Shown here one piece after another: positions 12,178-25,100 of a stretch of DNA of 64,000 bases. How positions within the stretch are numbered: position 1 is the stretch's first letter; every line of letters begins with the position of its first letter. Source of the stretch: Zonotrichia leucophrys gambelii (taxonomy: Eukaryota; Chordata; Aves; Passeriformes; Passerellidae); the NCBI RefSeq assembly GCF_028769735.1, contig NC_088178.1, forward strand, positions 10,256,857-10,320,856. Direction: 5' to 3'. The translations under genes and the position numbers were made by a program. The notes below the pieces were generated by a model. It had not been told where the DNA came from, did not search any database, and saw only the letters and a program-made list of their open reading frames with translations.

Positions 12178-12542
12178 GTGATGGCATAACTTGTGGTGTT
12201 GGCTATTGAAACCTGTGAAGTAACTCTTGCTAGATTGGAGGTTGGCTCACTGATTCGTGGGGGCTTTCCATTCCACTGGGCATTCACAGAATCTGTCTGC
12301 CACTGTGAGTGTGCAAAGTGATGAATGGAAAATTAGTTATTGTGTTATTGTCTGAGATCACTAAGTCCCTTACAAGGAGTTGGTCTTAAGCAAAAGTACT
12401 TTAAATGTTGGTTTTATTAGCCAGTAGTTTAGTTCTTCATCTTCAAAATTTTAAGTGCCACTGGCAAAAGTGTGTAAATTAGGACTTTCTGGTGTTAGCT
12501 TTCTGGAGTGATTTTAACCATCTCTGTATTGTATTTTCATAG

Positions 12543-12675
12543 GCATATCTTCTTGTTTGATCTAGCTGTCATTGTTTGTAAACGGAGAGGCGATAATTAT
12601 GAAATGAAGGAAATAATAGATCTTCAGAAATACAAAATTACAAACAACCCTACTACTGATAAAGAAAATAAGAAG
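12543..12675 (+). CDS. VAV3: VAV3 coding exon (PH domain core)
   Basis: This 133-nt exon completes the Arg codon and encodes HIFLFDLAVIVCKRRGDNY, EMKEIIDLQKYKITNN and PTTDKENKK, ending at phase 0 before gtaaat. It covers the central strands of the PH domain, including the hydrophobic F-L-F-D-x-x-V-I-V-C-K pattern typical of these domains. The basic cluster CKRRGDN is kept (KRKGDN in human). The acceptor is ttttcatag. Confidence 0.96.
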
Positions 12676-13007
12676 GTAAATATTTGTTGTTAATTCGTGT
12701 AAAATGTTTACTTTTAGCAAGAATTTGAAGCATTTTGTGGGAGTTCAAAATGTAAGTACAATTTCTTTAAGATGCTTTTCATTTTAAATATAAGCTGGCG
12801 TGAATATTTAGATTTCAACTTTGTTTATTTTGAGGTAATTTAAATGTTTGAGTAAGTCATTCTAAGGGAACACAATGAAGTAGTCTTACTGTTCCCAAAA
12901 TTAATGAATTAAGGAATATACAAATGCTTTGTTATTTTTTTTAGGTTTTTTTTCCTTCTTTGTTCTTCACAACTGATGACTTTTGTATTCCCAATCTTCT
13001 TATGCAG

Positions 13008-13117
13008 TGGTCTTATGGCTTCTACCTCATTCATATCCAAGGTGAAAATGGTTTAGAAGTTTATTGCAAAACTAAAGACTTAAAGAAAAAATGGCTTGAA
13101 CAGTTTCAGATGGCTCT
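13008..13117 (+). CDS. VAV3: VAV3 coding exon (PH domain C-terminal helix)
   Basis: The 110-nt exon begins at phase 0 (acceptor cttatgcag) and ends two bases into a Leu codon (ct|gtaagt). It encodes [19 protein letters not shown] then [17 protein letters not shown](L). The Trp in KKKWLEQF is the near-invariant tryptophan of the PH C-terminal helix. A 15.0 kb intron follows, so the DH-PH exons form a tight cluster in the first 13 kb of the window. Confidence 0.96.
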
Positions 13118-16100
13118 GTAAGTATATTTTTATTAAGATAGAATCACATTCATCATTCATGTAAGAATTTTGCTTAAACTATACTGAAATTTTTTCATGT
13201 TTTAATACAGTCTAGTTATCTATTTTATTTGATATTCTGAGAAACAACTGATTGACATCTTCATCAACAGTATTTCCCTGAAATTCCTCTTGGAAAAGGA
13301 AGAGGGCACTGTAGGCTATGCAGTATTTTCCAGCCTTGATGCTGAAACTGTTGTAGTAATGCGGTCTTAAGCAGCCATGAAGAAATAATAATTATATTAA
13401 CAATAAATATCAGAACAGTGACATTTTTCCTATCCCATTTTAATTTTGACTAATTGAAGTATGTTTTTGAAAGGTGATGCTGGTGGTTTGGGAGGGGATG
13501 CTGGCATCTTTCCTAGGAGGTTTTATCTAATTTATTAGTTAGCAGCTGAATCAAGTTGCTTGGCATATTAGATTTAGTTTCAAAAGGCTGATTTCCTTTG
13601 TATGTTTTAAAGTGAGAGGAGGTTGCTTTAGACTTCTTGAAAAGTAAGTGTTCAGTTGCAGCACTGCAGATTACATTATTGTTATGCAGCATGAACTTTA
13701 TTTCCATTTCTGATTCTTGTCAGAAAGACAAACATGATTATTGACACTTTGGGTATTGTGATTAAATTTAAAGCACGCACAAGGGATTTGGATGACAGGT
13801 AATGCTTGCTTTATGGCAAGAAAAAGAGTGAGGGGGAGTGAGAGGCTCCCAGTGAACACAGCATTAGCAATGGTGGGTTTGGACATGGTTGTAAAGGGGT
13901 GTGGATTCAGGAAAAAGGCTATTGTGAGCTGAATTGAGTGAAACCTCCTCAAAAATTATGTATAAATTTTTAAAAAACCTCAGTATGATGAGTGTTAATG
14001 ATATAACAGAAATATATGGAAGGAGAAGCTGAGCTGTACAGATACAATAAAGCCTGTTTACTAGATTTCCCATCTTGCTGATTTTTATTGAAGCAAAAAT
14101 GACATGTGTTTTGGCAAAAATTTCTGGGTGGCGTAATTGGGGATGGAAGGAAGTATTTATTTGCATGTCTACCTCTTTCTGTCCCTCTGCTCTCCCTGCT
14201 GTGCTTTGTGTAATATCATAATTATATTTACTTAACATGTGTGTGAGAAGTGAGGCACTCAGACTTATCAGCTTCAGCAATGTGACTCTTCATCACTCTT
14301 TAGGCATCCTGGCCCAGTGCCCCAAAAAACCAAATAAAGCAGAAGTCAGGCAAGGAGCTAAGAAGAGTGGGAAGAGCACTATGAATTTTTTTTTAACCAA
14401 TTATTCCCAGCCATGTCTATGGTTGTGTGCAGGACCATTCTCCCCTGCCCCTCCTGGTGTTGCTGTGTGAGTGCAGCTCTGCCCTCATTCAGTGCTGGGC
14501 ACCAGCCAGCACTGCTCAGCTGTTGGCAATGTGCCTCTGTCACAGGGGTTGTGGCTGCTGCTGGCCTGTGGGAGCAGAGCAGGCGGAACCTCTGTGCTTG
14601 GCAAGTGCTGCTCTTTCCTCTCTGGCAGATAGACTTGGTCTTTGAAAATGGGTGGTGGTGCCTTGCATGGATGTTTGTCCTTCTTGTAAAGCCACACCTC
14701 TAGTTTAACCTCTGTCCGTGTGGTTGAGGCACCGGGGCTGGAGCAGCAGCATCAGGGCTGAGGGGCAACATGGTGCAATGGCATTATTGCTTTATCCTTT
14801 TTGGAGTTCTCATTGCTTATCCCCAGCTCGGTTACATGGGCTTGACGTCACTGCATGTTTCCCTCAGCATCTCTCCCAAAACATTCCTTGGTGCATGCAG
14901 CAATGATGATCTTCTAGTGCATGGTTAGACACAAGAGTTGGTATTTAGGAACAAACCAAGCTGAATGTGTGGAATGGTCTCTCCATTGGTTTCATTTGTA
15001 GTTTTCAGGGTTCTCATTGTCTACTGTATAGATTTTTTTAAAAGATTTTTTAGATATTTTTCTGTTCTGAAACGTAGCTGTGATTGAAATTGTGCTCTTA
15101 TTCATTGCATTCAATATAATTACTACTTCCATGGGCAAAATACTTCTCATTACTTAAAATTTTACAAGACTGCAAACCCAGCACAATTCAAGGGGTGAAT
15201 AACTTTGGGTTTTGATTATCAGAAGTGATATTGTTTACTGAGTTCCAGACAGAAATTTCAATGCCTTTGGGATAGCAGTGTGTTGATCTACTACTTTGTA
15301 GTTTGTGCAAGTGTTAATCGAAGAACATAATAAGAGAACAAACTAGGATCTCTCTTATTATTTTTAAAGTAAAAATTAACCTTGTTGCTACTAGAACAGA
15401 CTAAAAGGCATAATTATTTCAGCTAGGCTGTAATTTCTCTTTTTGAGGGGGGGAATGTAGATGTTTATACTGGTGTATGAAACAGTGATGATAGTTTAGT
15501 TGCTGAAAAAGCACTATTGTTGAGATGCTGGGGTTATTGAAATTCCCCAGATATGGGGAATTTATTGATGAAGTATGAAATAGAGGAGAACACTGCTTTG
15601 CTGGCTGGACTTGATTTAGGTGCAGAGGGCAGGAATACATTAGGCATACTTGGTATGGAAAATCCCTAAAGGAAGGCTTGATGAAACCCCAGTGCTATTT
15701 CCAGAGTGTTACTTTTCAGAGTAGTAAATTTCTCTTGGAAAGCTAATTTCAAAAACCTGTGAAAATATTCTACCTCTTAGCCAGCTCTGTTAGTGTAGTG
15801 TGTGGTGAGTTTTGTTTTGAGGGAGGTTGAAAATGCTTGGTTGCTGGTCATAGGAAACTGAGTAAATAGTTTTTATTTATTTAATTTATTTATTGTTTTT
15901 ATGGCAGCTCTGTTCCCACAGTATGTATTTGTTGTTTTCCTGAGACTGTTGCTTTATTTAGAAAATATATAATATACCAAACACCCCGATTTCTTTTTCT
16001 TCTAAGAATTTCATGGTTCTTCTTGAGGTCTCTTAATACAGCACATCCTTATACAACAATGATACTGTGGTCTGGCTGCATTGATTTTGATGCTGTTGAC

Positions 16101-19100
16101 CTAGGCATAGTAATACTCACAGCTGCTCATTTACCTATAGATCCCCAAAAAAAGGTTTACTGTTTACAACCCAAAATTGCTGCTTCTTTTGGAGTACTGG
16201 GTTTTCTAGATCACAATAAACTGAAGCAGGACACTGGGGCAGCATAGTTAATGTTGCAGTCAAGCTCTTAAAGTGGAAACTCTTGTTGGTGGATTGGAGA
16301 AGTTTTCTTAAAGCTGTCTGTCAGAAACCACAGAGGATGTTTTAAGAGGAGCCATCATTGCCAGTGTCTGAGTTCTGCCTTGATGTGCCTCTTCTCTCAC
16401 TGCTGTGAATGCACATTCTGCATGCACAGGAGGGTGTAACCTGCTTATTGCCTTGGAAGAGATGTGGGGCATAACTGTGACTGTGGCCAACTTGAGCAGT
16501 TGCTATTTTTTTCCTGCTATTTTGGTATTGTTCATAGCAGTGGATGATGCAAGGGTAAATAAGCATATTTGCAAACATAGTGCTGCAAAGACTACTGTTA
16601 CCAGCCATGGAATGTTTAAATTTGGTCTAGCGTGTCAAATAGCACTGGTTTAAATGCAAAGTCATTCCATATCCAGAATAATATTGATGGAAGTGTACAG
16701 CCAAATTACTGTTCCCATTCAGCCAAATTAGAGACATCATGTATTAAATGAAAGTTTGTCACCAATGTGATAAAGTGCATGGTTTATTTGCCATAACTAG
16801 GTCATTTAAAACCTCAAAAACTGATTGTGCGAGACACAAATCTTTTATGTTTTCTAGTAGCACATCTTGTCTAATTTCTTTCCTCTCCTATTGAAAACAG
16901 CAGAAAAATCGGAACAAATAAGTAATATTTTCATGTTATTTGGCTTATGCTAAAAGGTGGGAGTGTTGATTGATATTTTTGTCTAGAAAGCTCTTCTACA
17001 TATGCTTTTTGATTTTAAAGATAATTATTTTTATAAGTAGTTGGCAAATATTTGTGTCAATGAATTTATGCTAACCATTCTTTTTATAAAGAAAATACTG
17101 CTTGAAAGGTGAAGTGTCCCTCCTCTTTTGTATGCCTATGTATGTATTCTATTTATGTACCTCAGTTATATTGGTACTTAGTTGACTAATTACAAGGCTT
17201 AATTTCTTATTAAAGAGCAACTGCTTTTCTCATCATTGTTGGTAAGAATTTAATTTTTCTATTTTCTCACGAGATGATGGAATAAATAGTGAAAGAAAAT
17301 CTGTTGATTGTTGCTATATCTGTCTCATGCTGACATTTAACACTCCCTTCCATCCACTAAATACTTTGTGTGTAGTTTGTTTCTTGATCACAGCAGAGCA
17401 TGAAGCAGGTGTGTTCTCCTCACCACAACAGTAGAGATCTTTCCCATGAAAGGATGCAGATTATATTTTCCCACTGACAATATTTGAATCCATTAGTGTA
17501 ATATGACATGTAATATCTTATGCTGGTTTGTGCTGAATTTATTTTGTCATTATGTTGTCCACTTTCCTAATTTAATTAAGCCTTTCTCAACTGGGTTTTG
17601 TAATCCACTGTAAAAATGACTGTCAGCAATTTTGACTTGAGTATAGAAACATCTTACACATAAATGCAATTTAAAAAAGCATTTAAGTTGGAAGAGGTGT
17701 GTAGAGATTTTTGGCTTTAGTCTTCTGCAAGGCTTAGGTTTCTCAGGGCTGTGTTAGCTTTAGTCCTGCTAGATTTTAAGACACAGAACCAATATTGTAA
17801 AGTCTCCTGCCACAGTGTTGTAATACACCTTTTAATTAGCCTTTACTCAGCTATTGCCTTTCACAAACTGAGAAATATATGAGAAGATGTTGCAGGCAGA
17901 GGAACAGTTAAAATTTCACTTTCTGAAGTACTATGATTGTAGTTTCTGCTTTGACATAGCTGAAATAGCAATATTAATGTCATGTCTAATTAGTAATGCC
18001 TGAAAAATCAGTGGGAAACAGGTTCATTATAGTGGTTAGGGTATGCATTAATTGTATGGAGTTAATGAATCTGATTTTTCTTTTAAATAACTAAATAAAA
18101 GATGTCAGACATGAAAGCTGTACGGCCTTCACAAAATAGTGGTTTTAGTTTTAATTACACTGTACTTTGTTTTGGGTCACTAGAGAGTTTGTGCAGCAGC
18201 TCGGGTAGCGTCTCACATGTTTTGGAAAAATTGCTGCTTCAATTCAACATAAATTCACACCTTGCAACTCAAGGGACACAGAACATATCATCTGATAGTG
18301 AGGAAATAATCCTGAGATTCATTGATGATCAAACCTGGTAAGTGTGTGAACAACAATTTAGATTGGGAAACTACATAAATTGCATCCAGAGCTCATTGGT
18401 TTTCTAAATTTTAAAGAAAACTAGTACAAGACGCAAGGTAAATGCAAAGTGTCCTCTTACCCGTTATCATTTGTATTTTCACGTTTGCTTTGCACTCTGT
18501 GACTAATGACATTGGTCAGATTCCACTGCAATAGATCTGTTCCCTCAGTTAGTGCATTAATAATGCATGTGCATTAAGATTTCTTCTGAAAGAATATTTG
18601 AGCTCTGACATATTGAACACTGGCATATTAAATTAAAGCTTTCTTATCAGAGCATCATGAAAGCTTTAAGATGTCTGCTGCATTTTTTAAATAACCTGCA
18701 GAGGTGTTGCACTTGTACCAACCTCATACAGGTTACCAAAGCAATAAGCAAACATGTGCCTGGGGTTTTTTCATCAGTAGAAGTACTGCAGTACTGCAAA
18801 AATGAATGCCAAGTTCATGTCTGTTAAGAATGCTTGCCTGTTCTTTGCTGTGACTCCAGTTGGTTTTGATCAAATGTTTTTCAGGGCTATAAGCAATCAT
18901 TCACAACATATTTATAGTTATAAAATTTCTTTAGATTATTCCAGACACAGCAAGAACTGTGTGAAGATGCTGGATATGATTAAGAGCACAGTGTAAAATG
19001 TGAAAGCAAACAAGAATTTATGAAAACAGTGGGTAAACACCTGAAGATGATAAATATACTTCAGTGTTTTGTCTTCCAGGTCACAAAACCCAACAACATC

Positions 19101-22100
19101 CCAATCCTTAAGTTTCTACAAGTTAACTTAGAATATCTGAGGAATATTCCTATGACAATTAGTGCTTCTTAAAACTCAGTGAAATAAATTTGTAGTGACA
19201 TTACATCATAAAAATAAAGTACCACCATCTTAATATTGGCTTTTTTGTGCAAGGAGTTTTTTCAATGTTAAAACATGGAATGCTGCATTACGTGTTTGTC
19301 TTGATACTCTGGTTATATGAATAGATGTCACAGCTTCTCCCTGCAAACCAATGCTACCTTTTTTCTTAGCACATGTAGATATTTTTCTAATAATTTATAA
19401 GTTAATGGCTGTATAAATCCTGTACTTTCAGAGTGTTTGACTCCAAAACACAGATTTATCTTCAGTTAAGTGTAAATATGGTAAAATATTTAAAGCTTAC
19501 CAATATAGGCAACTTGGTAAATTTGGATTTGTAGGACTTAGAACTTTCGCAAATAAGGTTCCGCCATTGAATATAGATGTATGTAAAGTATAGATGCTCT
19601 TCATTTGCAAATGCTGATGTGTGACAGAGCTTTGTTGTTAGCAGGTAGTGTTCAAAAATGTTTTACAGGAATAAATTAGCTCAAAGCCATTCACCTCCCA
19701 TGCTTTTTGGGGAAGTAGACTGATAAGAAAAAGGAAAGCAATTATCTTATTTGAAACAATGCAGTATGTTTCCAAAAAGTTAACAAGATAATTTCCTTGA
19801 TCTCAAAAAAGCCACTCATCATATGATCAAATAAGCAAATTTCCTAGCAAATTCTTAGAAGTTGCGTGTTCTTGATCAAAAGCAAAATTTACTTGTGATA
19901 TGGTTAATTTAATTTTATAACATGTCTTCTTGATGAAGACTCTTTGATGTGACAAAACAGAATGTTTGAATATTAGCATATGGAGAATTGATTGATTGAT
20001 TACTTCAGTAAATAGCATTCTCAAAGATGGTTCTGATATATAACAGCTAAGCTGGAAAAGAGAAAGTGAATTAGCTGTAAATAATCAGCATTGCTCCTGA
20101 GAAGAGAAGGTGAAAAAGAAGCTGCAAATCATCCTTTGTGAAACGGCATTGCTTACTTCTAGTGAGAGTATCCCTTAGGAAAGCCTTTTTATTTTTTTTT
20201 TGGTAAATAATAAAATCCTTGTAAAGATTCAGAAAGGAATACTTATTTATATTTTACTTACTTGTAAATTACTTATTTGTGGCTTTCTCTCTGCCTTCTT
20301 ACTTTCTTGTTGCACAAATGCCTTTCTGTTAGATGACAGCATGTTCTGGTGAAATGGTGATAGCTGCACAGAACTGAAATGGTTGGAGTGTAAAGTAAGC
20401 AGAGTGCAAATGTAAGGCTGGCTCTGTTTGTAGGGACTGGGATCCTAAGGGTGAGTCTCCTGCATGTTACAGCAGGGAGTGAGGGCAAACATGTCTGGGA
20501 CCAGCTTTGCATGAAATTCTTCATATGAGGTTTGGCTGAGAGCTTTTAGCCCTGTTTGACAGTAACCTATTGTTGTGGGGTTGGTGGGCTTTTTGGTTTG
20601 GTTTTTTGAGTGGTGGTAAAGTTTTCCAAAACTTTCTGGGGTGCTTAGTACCAATTGTCATGACTGAATCTTAAGGTGCTTAAAGTTTTGGAAGGAGGTC
20701 ACTTTGGCACAAACTAGGAATTTTAACTTCAGGTGTCTTCTTAAAAAATTTCTGTTACCAGCTGGTATTTTAGAAATAGTTACATTACATCTGGATTTAC
20801 TGATGCGTTTTCTGCAGGGAAGCCAACTATTTATACAGTAAGTAAACCTGGAATAAAAACTTCCAGTATCCAGATGTATTAACCTGTGCTGTTTCCTTTT
20901 CAATCTATGCTGCATGAGTACAGCATCAGATTTCACATCACATACACTTGAAAATGATCTTCAGCAGTTTGTGCTCAGGGTGTCCATAATTCTGAACAGT
21001 TCTGGATGGAGCATTTTAAATTATTATAAGCATAACATCGAGTGTAGAATAACATCAGCTCTGAAATACAAAGGTCTAACTTGAGGTTGAGAGTTGAGGA
21101 GAGTTCAAGGTATGGAGTTTTATCTGAGCTCCCTGTAGTATTTCTTCTTTTAATACTTAAAACAATTGCAATTCACTGCAGACTCTTTATCTGATACTTC
21201 ATGCATCTCCTTATTTGTTATGCCTCTGGGCTCACAGGTGGGCATACATGCATTAACTGTTCTCTAAAGCCAAGTTTTAATTAAGTGAAATGGATATTCA
21301 GTTTCAAATATAATGCATTTCCAAAATGATGGATGCTTTTCAAGCACGTACATACAACTGAACTCTGCATAATTTCTTGTGACACGATTGCATTTCTTGG
21401 AGAGACTAAGGTGGGAAAATGATCTTTGAGACCTGACCTAAACAGTATTTCTGTGAAAAGAAGTCAAACCCAAAAAGAAGCAGTATAATTAGAACTTCCT
21501 AGCATGTTTCTTTTTTCCCCTTTAGGGGAGAGCTCCCAACCCCAAAGGGCAGGCAGCTGTGGCACTGCACGGTTATGTAGAGCCCATGGCTGCTCCACAG
21601 CCTGTTTCCAGCCCAAACAATTGTTTCATGTTACTCAGAAAACTTCTGTGGAATTGCTGCTGGGGGAAGGGAAGGTTCCTTTGCTCTCCAAGATGCCAGT
21701 GCCACTGAGCTGTGGCAGACTGGAGGAACATCTCTGGCCTCAGTGATACCTGAGAGGTTTTTCATCAGTCCTCTAAGAACGACTTGATGCAGTCAATGTT
21801 CACAAGGCCTTTTCTTGCTCTCTATTTAACAGCAGTGATCTACCCAAGGTTATCTGGCTCAGCACCTGCTCTTGCTGGTACCCTCTTGTTTTGCAGGCAA
21901 TGCACTTTTGAAAGGAACTTTCTTGATCTGTTTACAAAGGGTTCCTTTTGCATTTCTCTTTGTGTGAAACATTCATTCCTTGTTTTCCTCTACACACTGG
22001 GATTGAGCATGGATGTGCTTCTTGTGTGCATCTGTCTGAGGAATACCAAACTTTTTCACAAGATTTTTTTCCTTCCTGTAATACATTTTCCTTTCCAGTT

Positions 22101-25100
22101 TAAGAAGAAAAACAAATTTAATTTAAAAATATCTAAAGTTTGGGAAAGAGAAGTTGAGTTTTTAATTAAGTACTCCAGAGCAGCAATTTTTCAACATTAA
22201 TTGAATTGTTTGTAGTGGGTTTAAGCAACACCTTTTCAGTGGCCTAGACCCAGGGAGGGGGAAAATCTGTTAAGGTCTTAATGGCTAAAGTCAAGCTGGT
22301 ATTGAAAAGCTGCCTGGGAAGCAATAAAAAGAAATGGCCCTCAAAATACAGCGAGAAAGAGAGAACTGGTCACTAGTGGAAGATAGCACTGGACCTTGCA
22401 GGTTGTTTGAACTGCAGTTAGTAGTTGGTGGCATTAAATGCAATGGTAAATAGATTTATAATAAAAGTAAGAGGTATTTTCCCTTGTGCTGTGTTCTGAA
22501 GTCTCCTTCCTTAAACTCCTTGCTGGAGGTGAAACCATAAGATGGTAGATTTACAGTGCTCTGTGCTGCTGAATAGCTTCTTGTTGCTTATTTTGTGCTA
22601 CAAGATTGACATTCCTAACCAGGAGCCAAAGGCTTCATGTTCTATTTGCTTCTACTCTTTGCATTTTCATAATGCCACTTTTCCTCTTTTGTGCACTCTT
22701 TTTCAGTAAAGGCCCTGTGGTTTGCAATTTATTAATTTCCTATTTAATATTTAAACTTGCTGTAAGGATGTAATTAATCTAACAAACGTAATACTTCATT
22801 TTATCCCTTGATTATATTTCTGTTAGATTTGGCAGCCTGTAAGTTTTCAGTATTATGCCCATGCAAGACAAACGTGAGCCAATAGTTCTTGGTCTCCAAG
22901 GCTAATACTGAAATATCTGAACTGCTAAACATTCAAGGGAAGATCTACTCAGTATAGAAAAATTTATAAAATAAGACTACAATACTTTTTTCATTTTTAA
23001 TAGATTAAGAAAGATGTCCTTTCTGGAAATGAAGACTTAATGGGATTAATGGGATTTTAATATATTAATTTTCCACCTGGGAAAATAGGAGGAAGGGGCT
23101 ATATACCAAGCTATATCTCAGCCTTTTATTTATTCTCTTGGGAAACATCTGTATTAATTATATATTTTGTAGAAAAGATTGAGTTTTGTGGCTGAGTGTT
23201 CAGTAATTTTCTTGATGCATTTTATTTTGTAAGCCCTACCTGTGTAGAGGAAGTTAAACTGACAGTAAAAGAATATTTGTGCCTACCCCCCCGAAGATGA
23301 TGTAATTTATTTGTTTATTCCAACCTATTGTGGAAGGTACTCTGTATAGTTTTCCTTGTAGGAAACAAACACGAATGTAAGAATGCTGATAAACCCTAAA
23401 TTGTTGCTATAAGAGAGCCAAATGCCTGTGGTGTTCTACTGCTCTTCAGACACATGCTGATTTAAATGTCTTCCCATCAGAATATGGTTTTGTTATGGAA
23501 GGAAATTACAGTAACAAATCTTATCTAAGTTGCTTGATACTAATGATGTACACCTCACTGCGTATCATTGGCAACACTTTAGATCAAAGATAATCAAGGT
23601 TCAGAGTTGTGAAATAGAGCATAGGATTTACAGAGTTGGATATGTCAAGATTGCCAAGGTTGTTCTTTTTTTTTGGACTTAAGTATTTGTCTTTTGATTG
23701 TGACATATTTGTGTTTTGAGGGTTAAGCACGAGTTTTAAGTCTTTGATGTGTTATCCTAGCTGCTAGTGTGAGAAAACTGTAGTTTAAACTGTTTGATTT
23801 GTTTTATATGAACAATTATTTTTGGTATTTTGAGGCAGGCTAGTCAAGAGAATTTATTCCTTGTTCTGTAGGCATCGGAATAAGCTCCTACATGTCCTGT
23901 CTGACAAGACAATTTTGGGCTATCTGTATCATTAGTCTGTGGTCAGCTGTGCCATTAATCTAGGCAAAGATGATTACTGGAATGGATTTTGTCTGCAGAA
24001 GCTTGTGGGGGCTGGTTGATAACGTGACACTTCCTGACACCATTTATAAAGGTGTTGCATTATGTGGGTGGGATGAGATTGGCCTATGATCAATTTACTC
24101 TTCTGAAAAGAACAAGTCAGTAGAAAGAAATGGCACTGCAAATGTGGAGAGAATATTTTCAGAAGGGGAATATTTCATATGCACAAGGAGTGCTCCAAAG
24201 GCTGATGATACGAAGGGTGATTGAATAAGACACCTGGGTAGCTCTTTTCTACACTGGACTTGCAAAACTTTAAAGACAAAGGGACTGCTCAGAGATGGAG
24301 GACTGACTGAAGAAGGTGGCCATTCTGCCCCTGGAACTGTGGCTCCTGTGGCTTGTACTGAGACAAGAATTGCATGTCCAAGTGACAGAGACTCGTGAGA
24401 TCCACACCTGCAGGTCTCTGGCTTGGTGGTGTAGCAGTGAATTGGTCCCAGTGGGACTAATATTCTGGAAGTAAATTGGAAAGAGAAAGCTTTGCTCAGA
24501 GGGCTCAGGGGCAGCCCAAGGACATTGCAGTAGTGACTGGAGTAAATCTGGTTATGGGGTTTCAGCAGTGTGCAAGAGAGGACGCTTGTGGTTGTCCCTT
24601 ATAAAACCTCTGGTGCTGAATTGAGGAGAGAATTGGAAAAATTGTCCTAATAACATATTCACATTGACATTTTGTCTCTGCTAGAGTGGGGAAGTTAAAA
24701 CTGCCTGGGGAGAAAGTAGAAGAGACAAAGGCAAACTATTTTTCCTCCCCACCTTGCTGTTGCTTGTAAAAAAAGTTTTACAATAGAACGAGGAACATAT
24801 TCTGTGTCACTCTTTACTTCAGATTAAGAATTTCTGGTATATGGGTGACTTCCTGCTCTGGCCACTCATCAAGATTGTTTGACAGCAGAAATAGAAAAAT
24901 TTTTTTGCTGTCTAGGGTACCTCATAATAGCAGTGGTTGTGGTGGAAGGGACTGAGGAGTCTGCAGGAGGGCTTGGCTGTCCCCCTGTGATAGTGAAGGA
25001 AACCAGTGTAAGACCCAAAATAAATCTTGTTCATTGTTTCAATAATTTTGAATTTTGCTAACAATTACATCTGGCTTTCTTTTTTTTGTCACCAACAAGA

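Larger units (their letters stand above)
11670..13007 (+). other. VAV3: Short VAV3 introns between PH exons (11670-12091, 12178-12542, 12676-13007)
   Basis: Three compact introns of 422, 365 and 332 nt separate the end of the DH domain and the PH exons. They contain no recognisable feature beyond splice signals and polypyrimidine tracts. Confidence 0.85.

Noticed and set aside
12508..12693. 61-codon frame taken as a small gene
   Set aside because: It is the VAV3 PH exon 12543-12675 read with flanking intron. The same applies to frames at 29238-29444 and 62355-62537.
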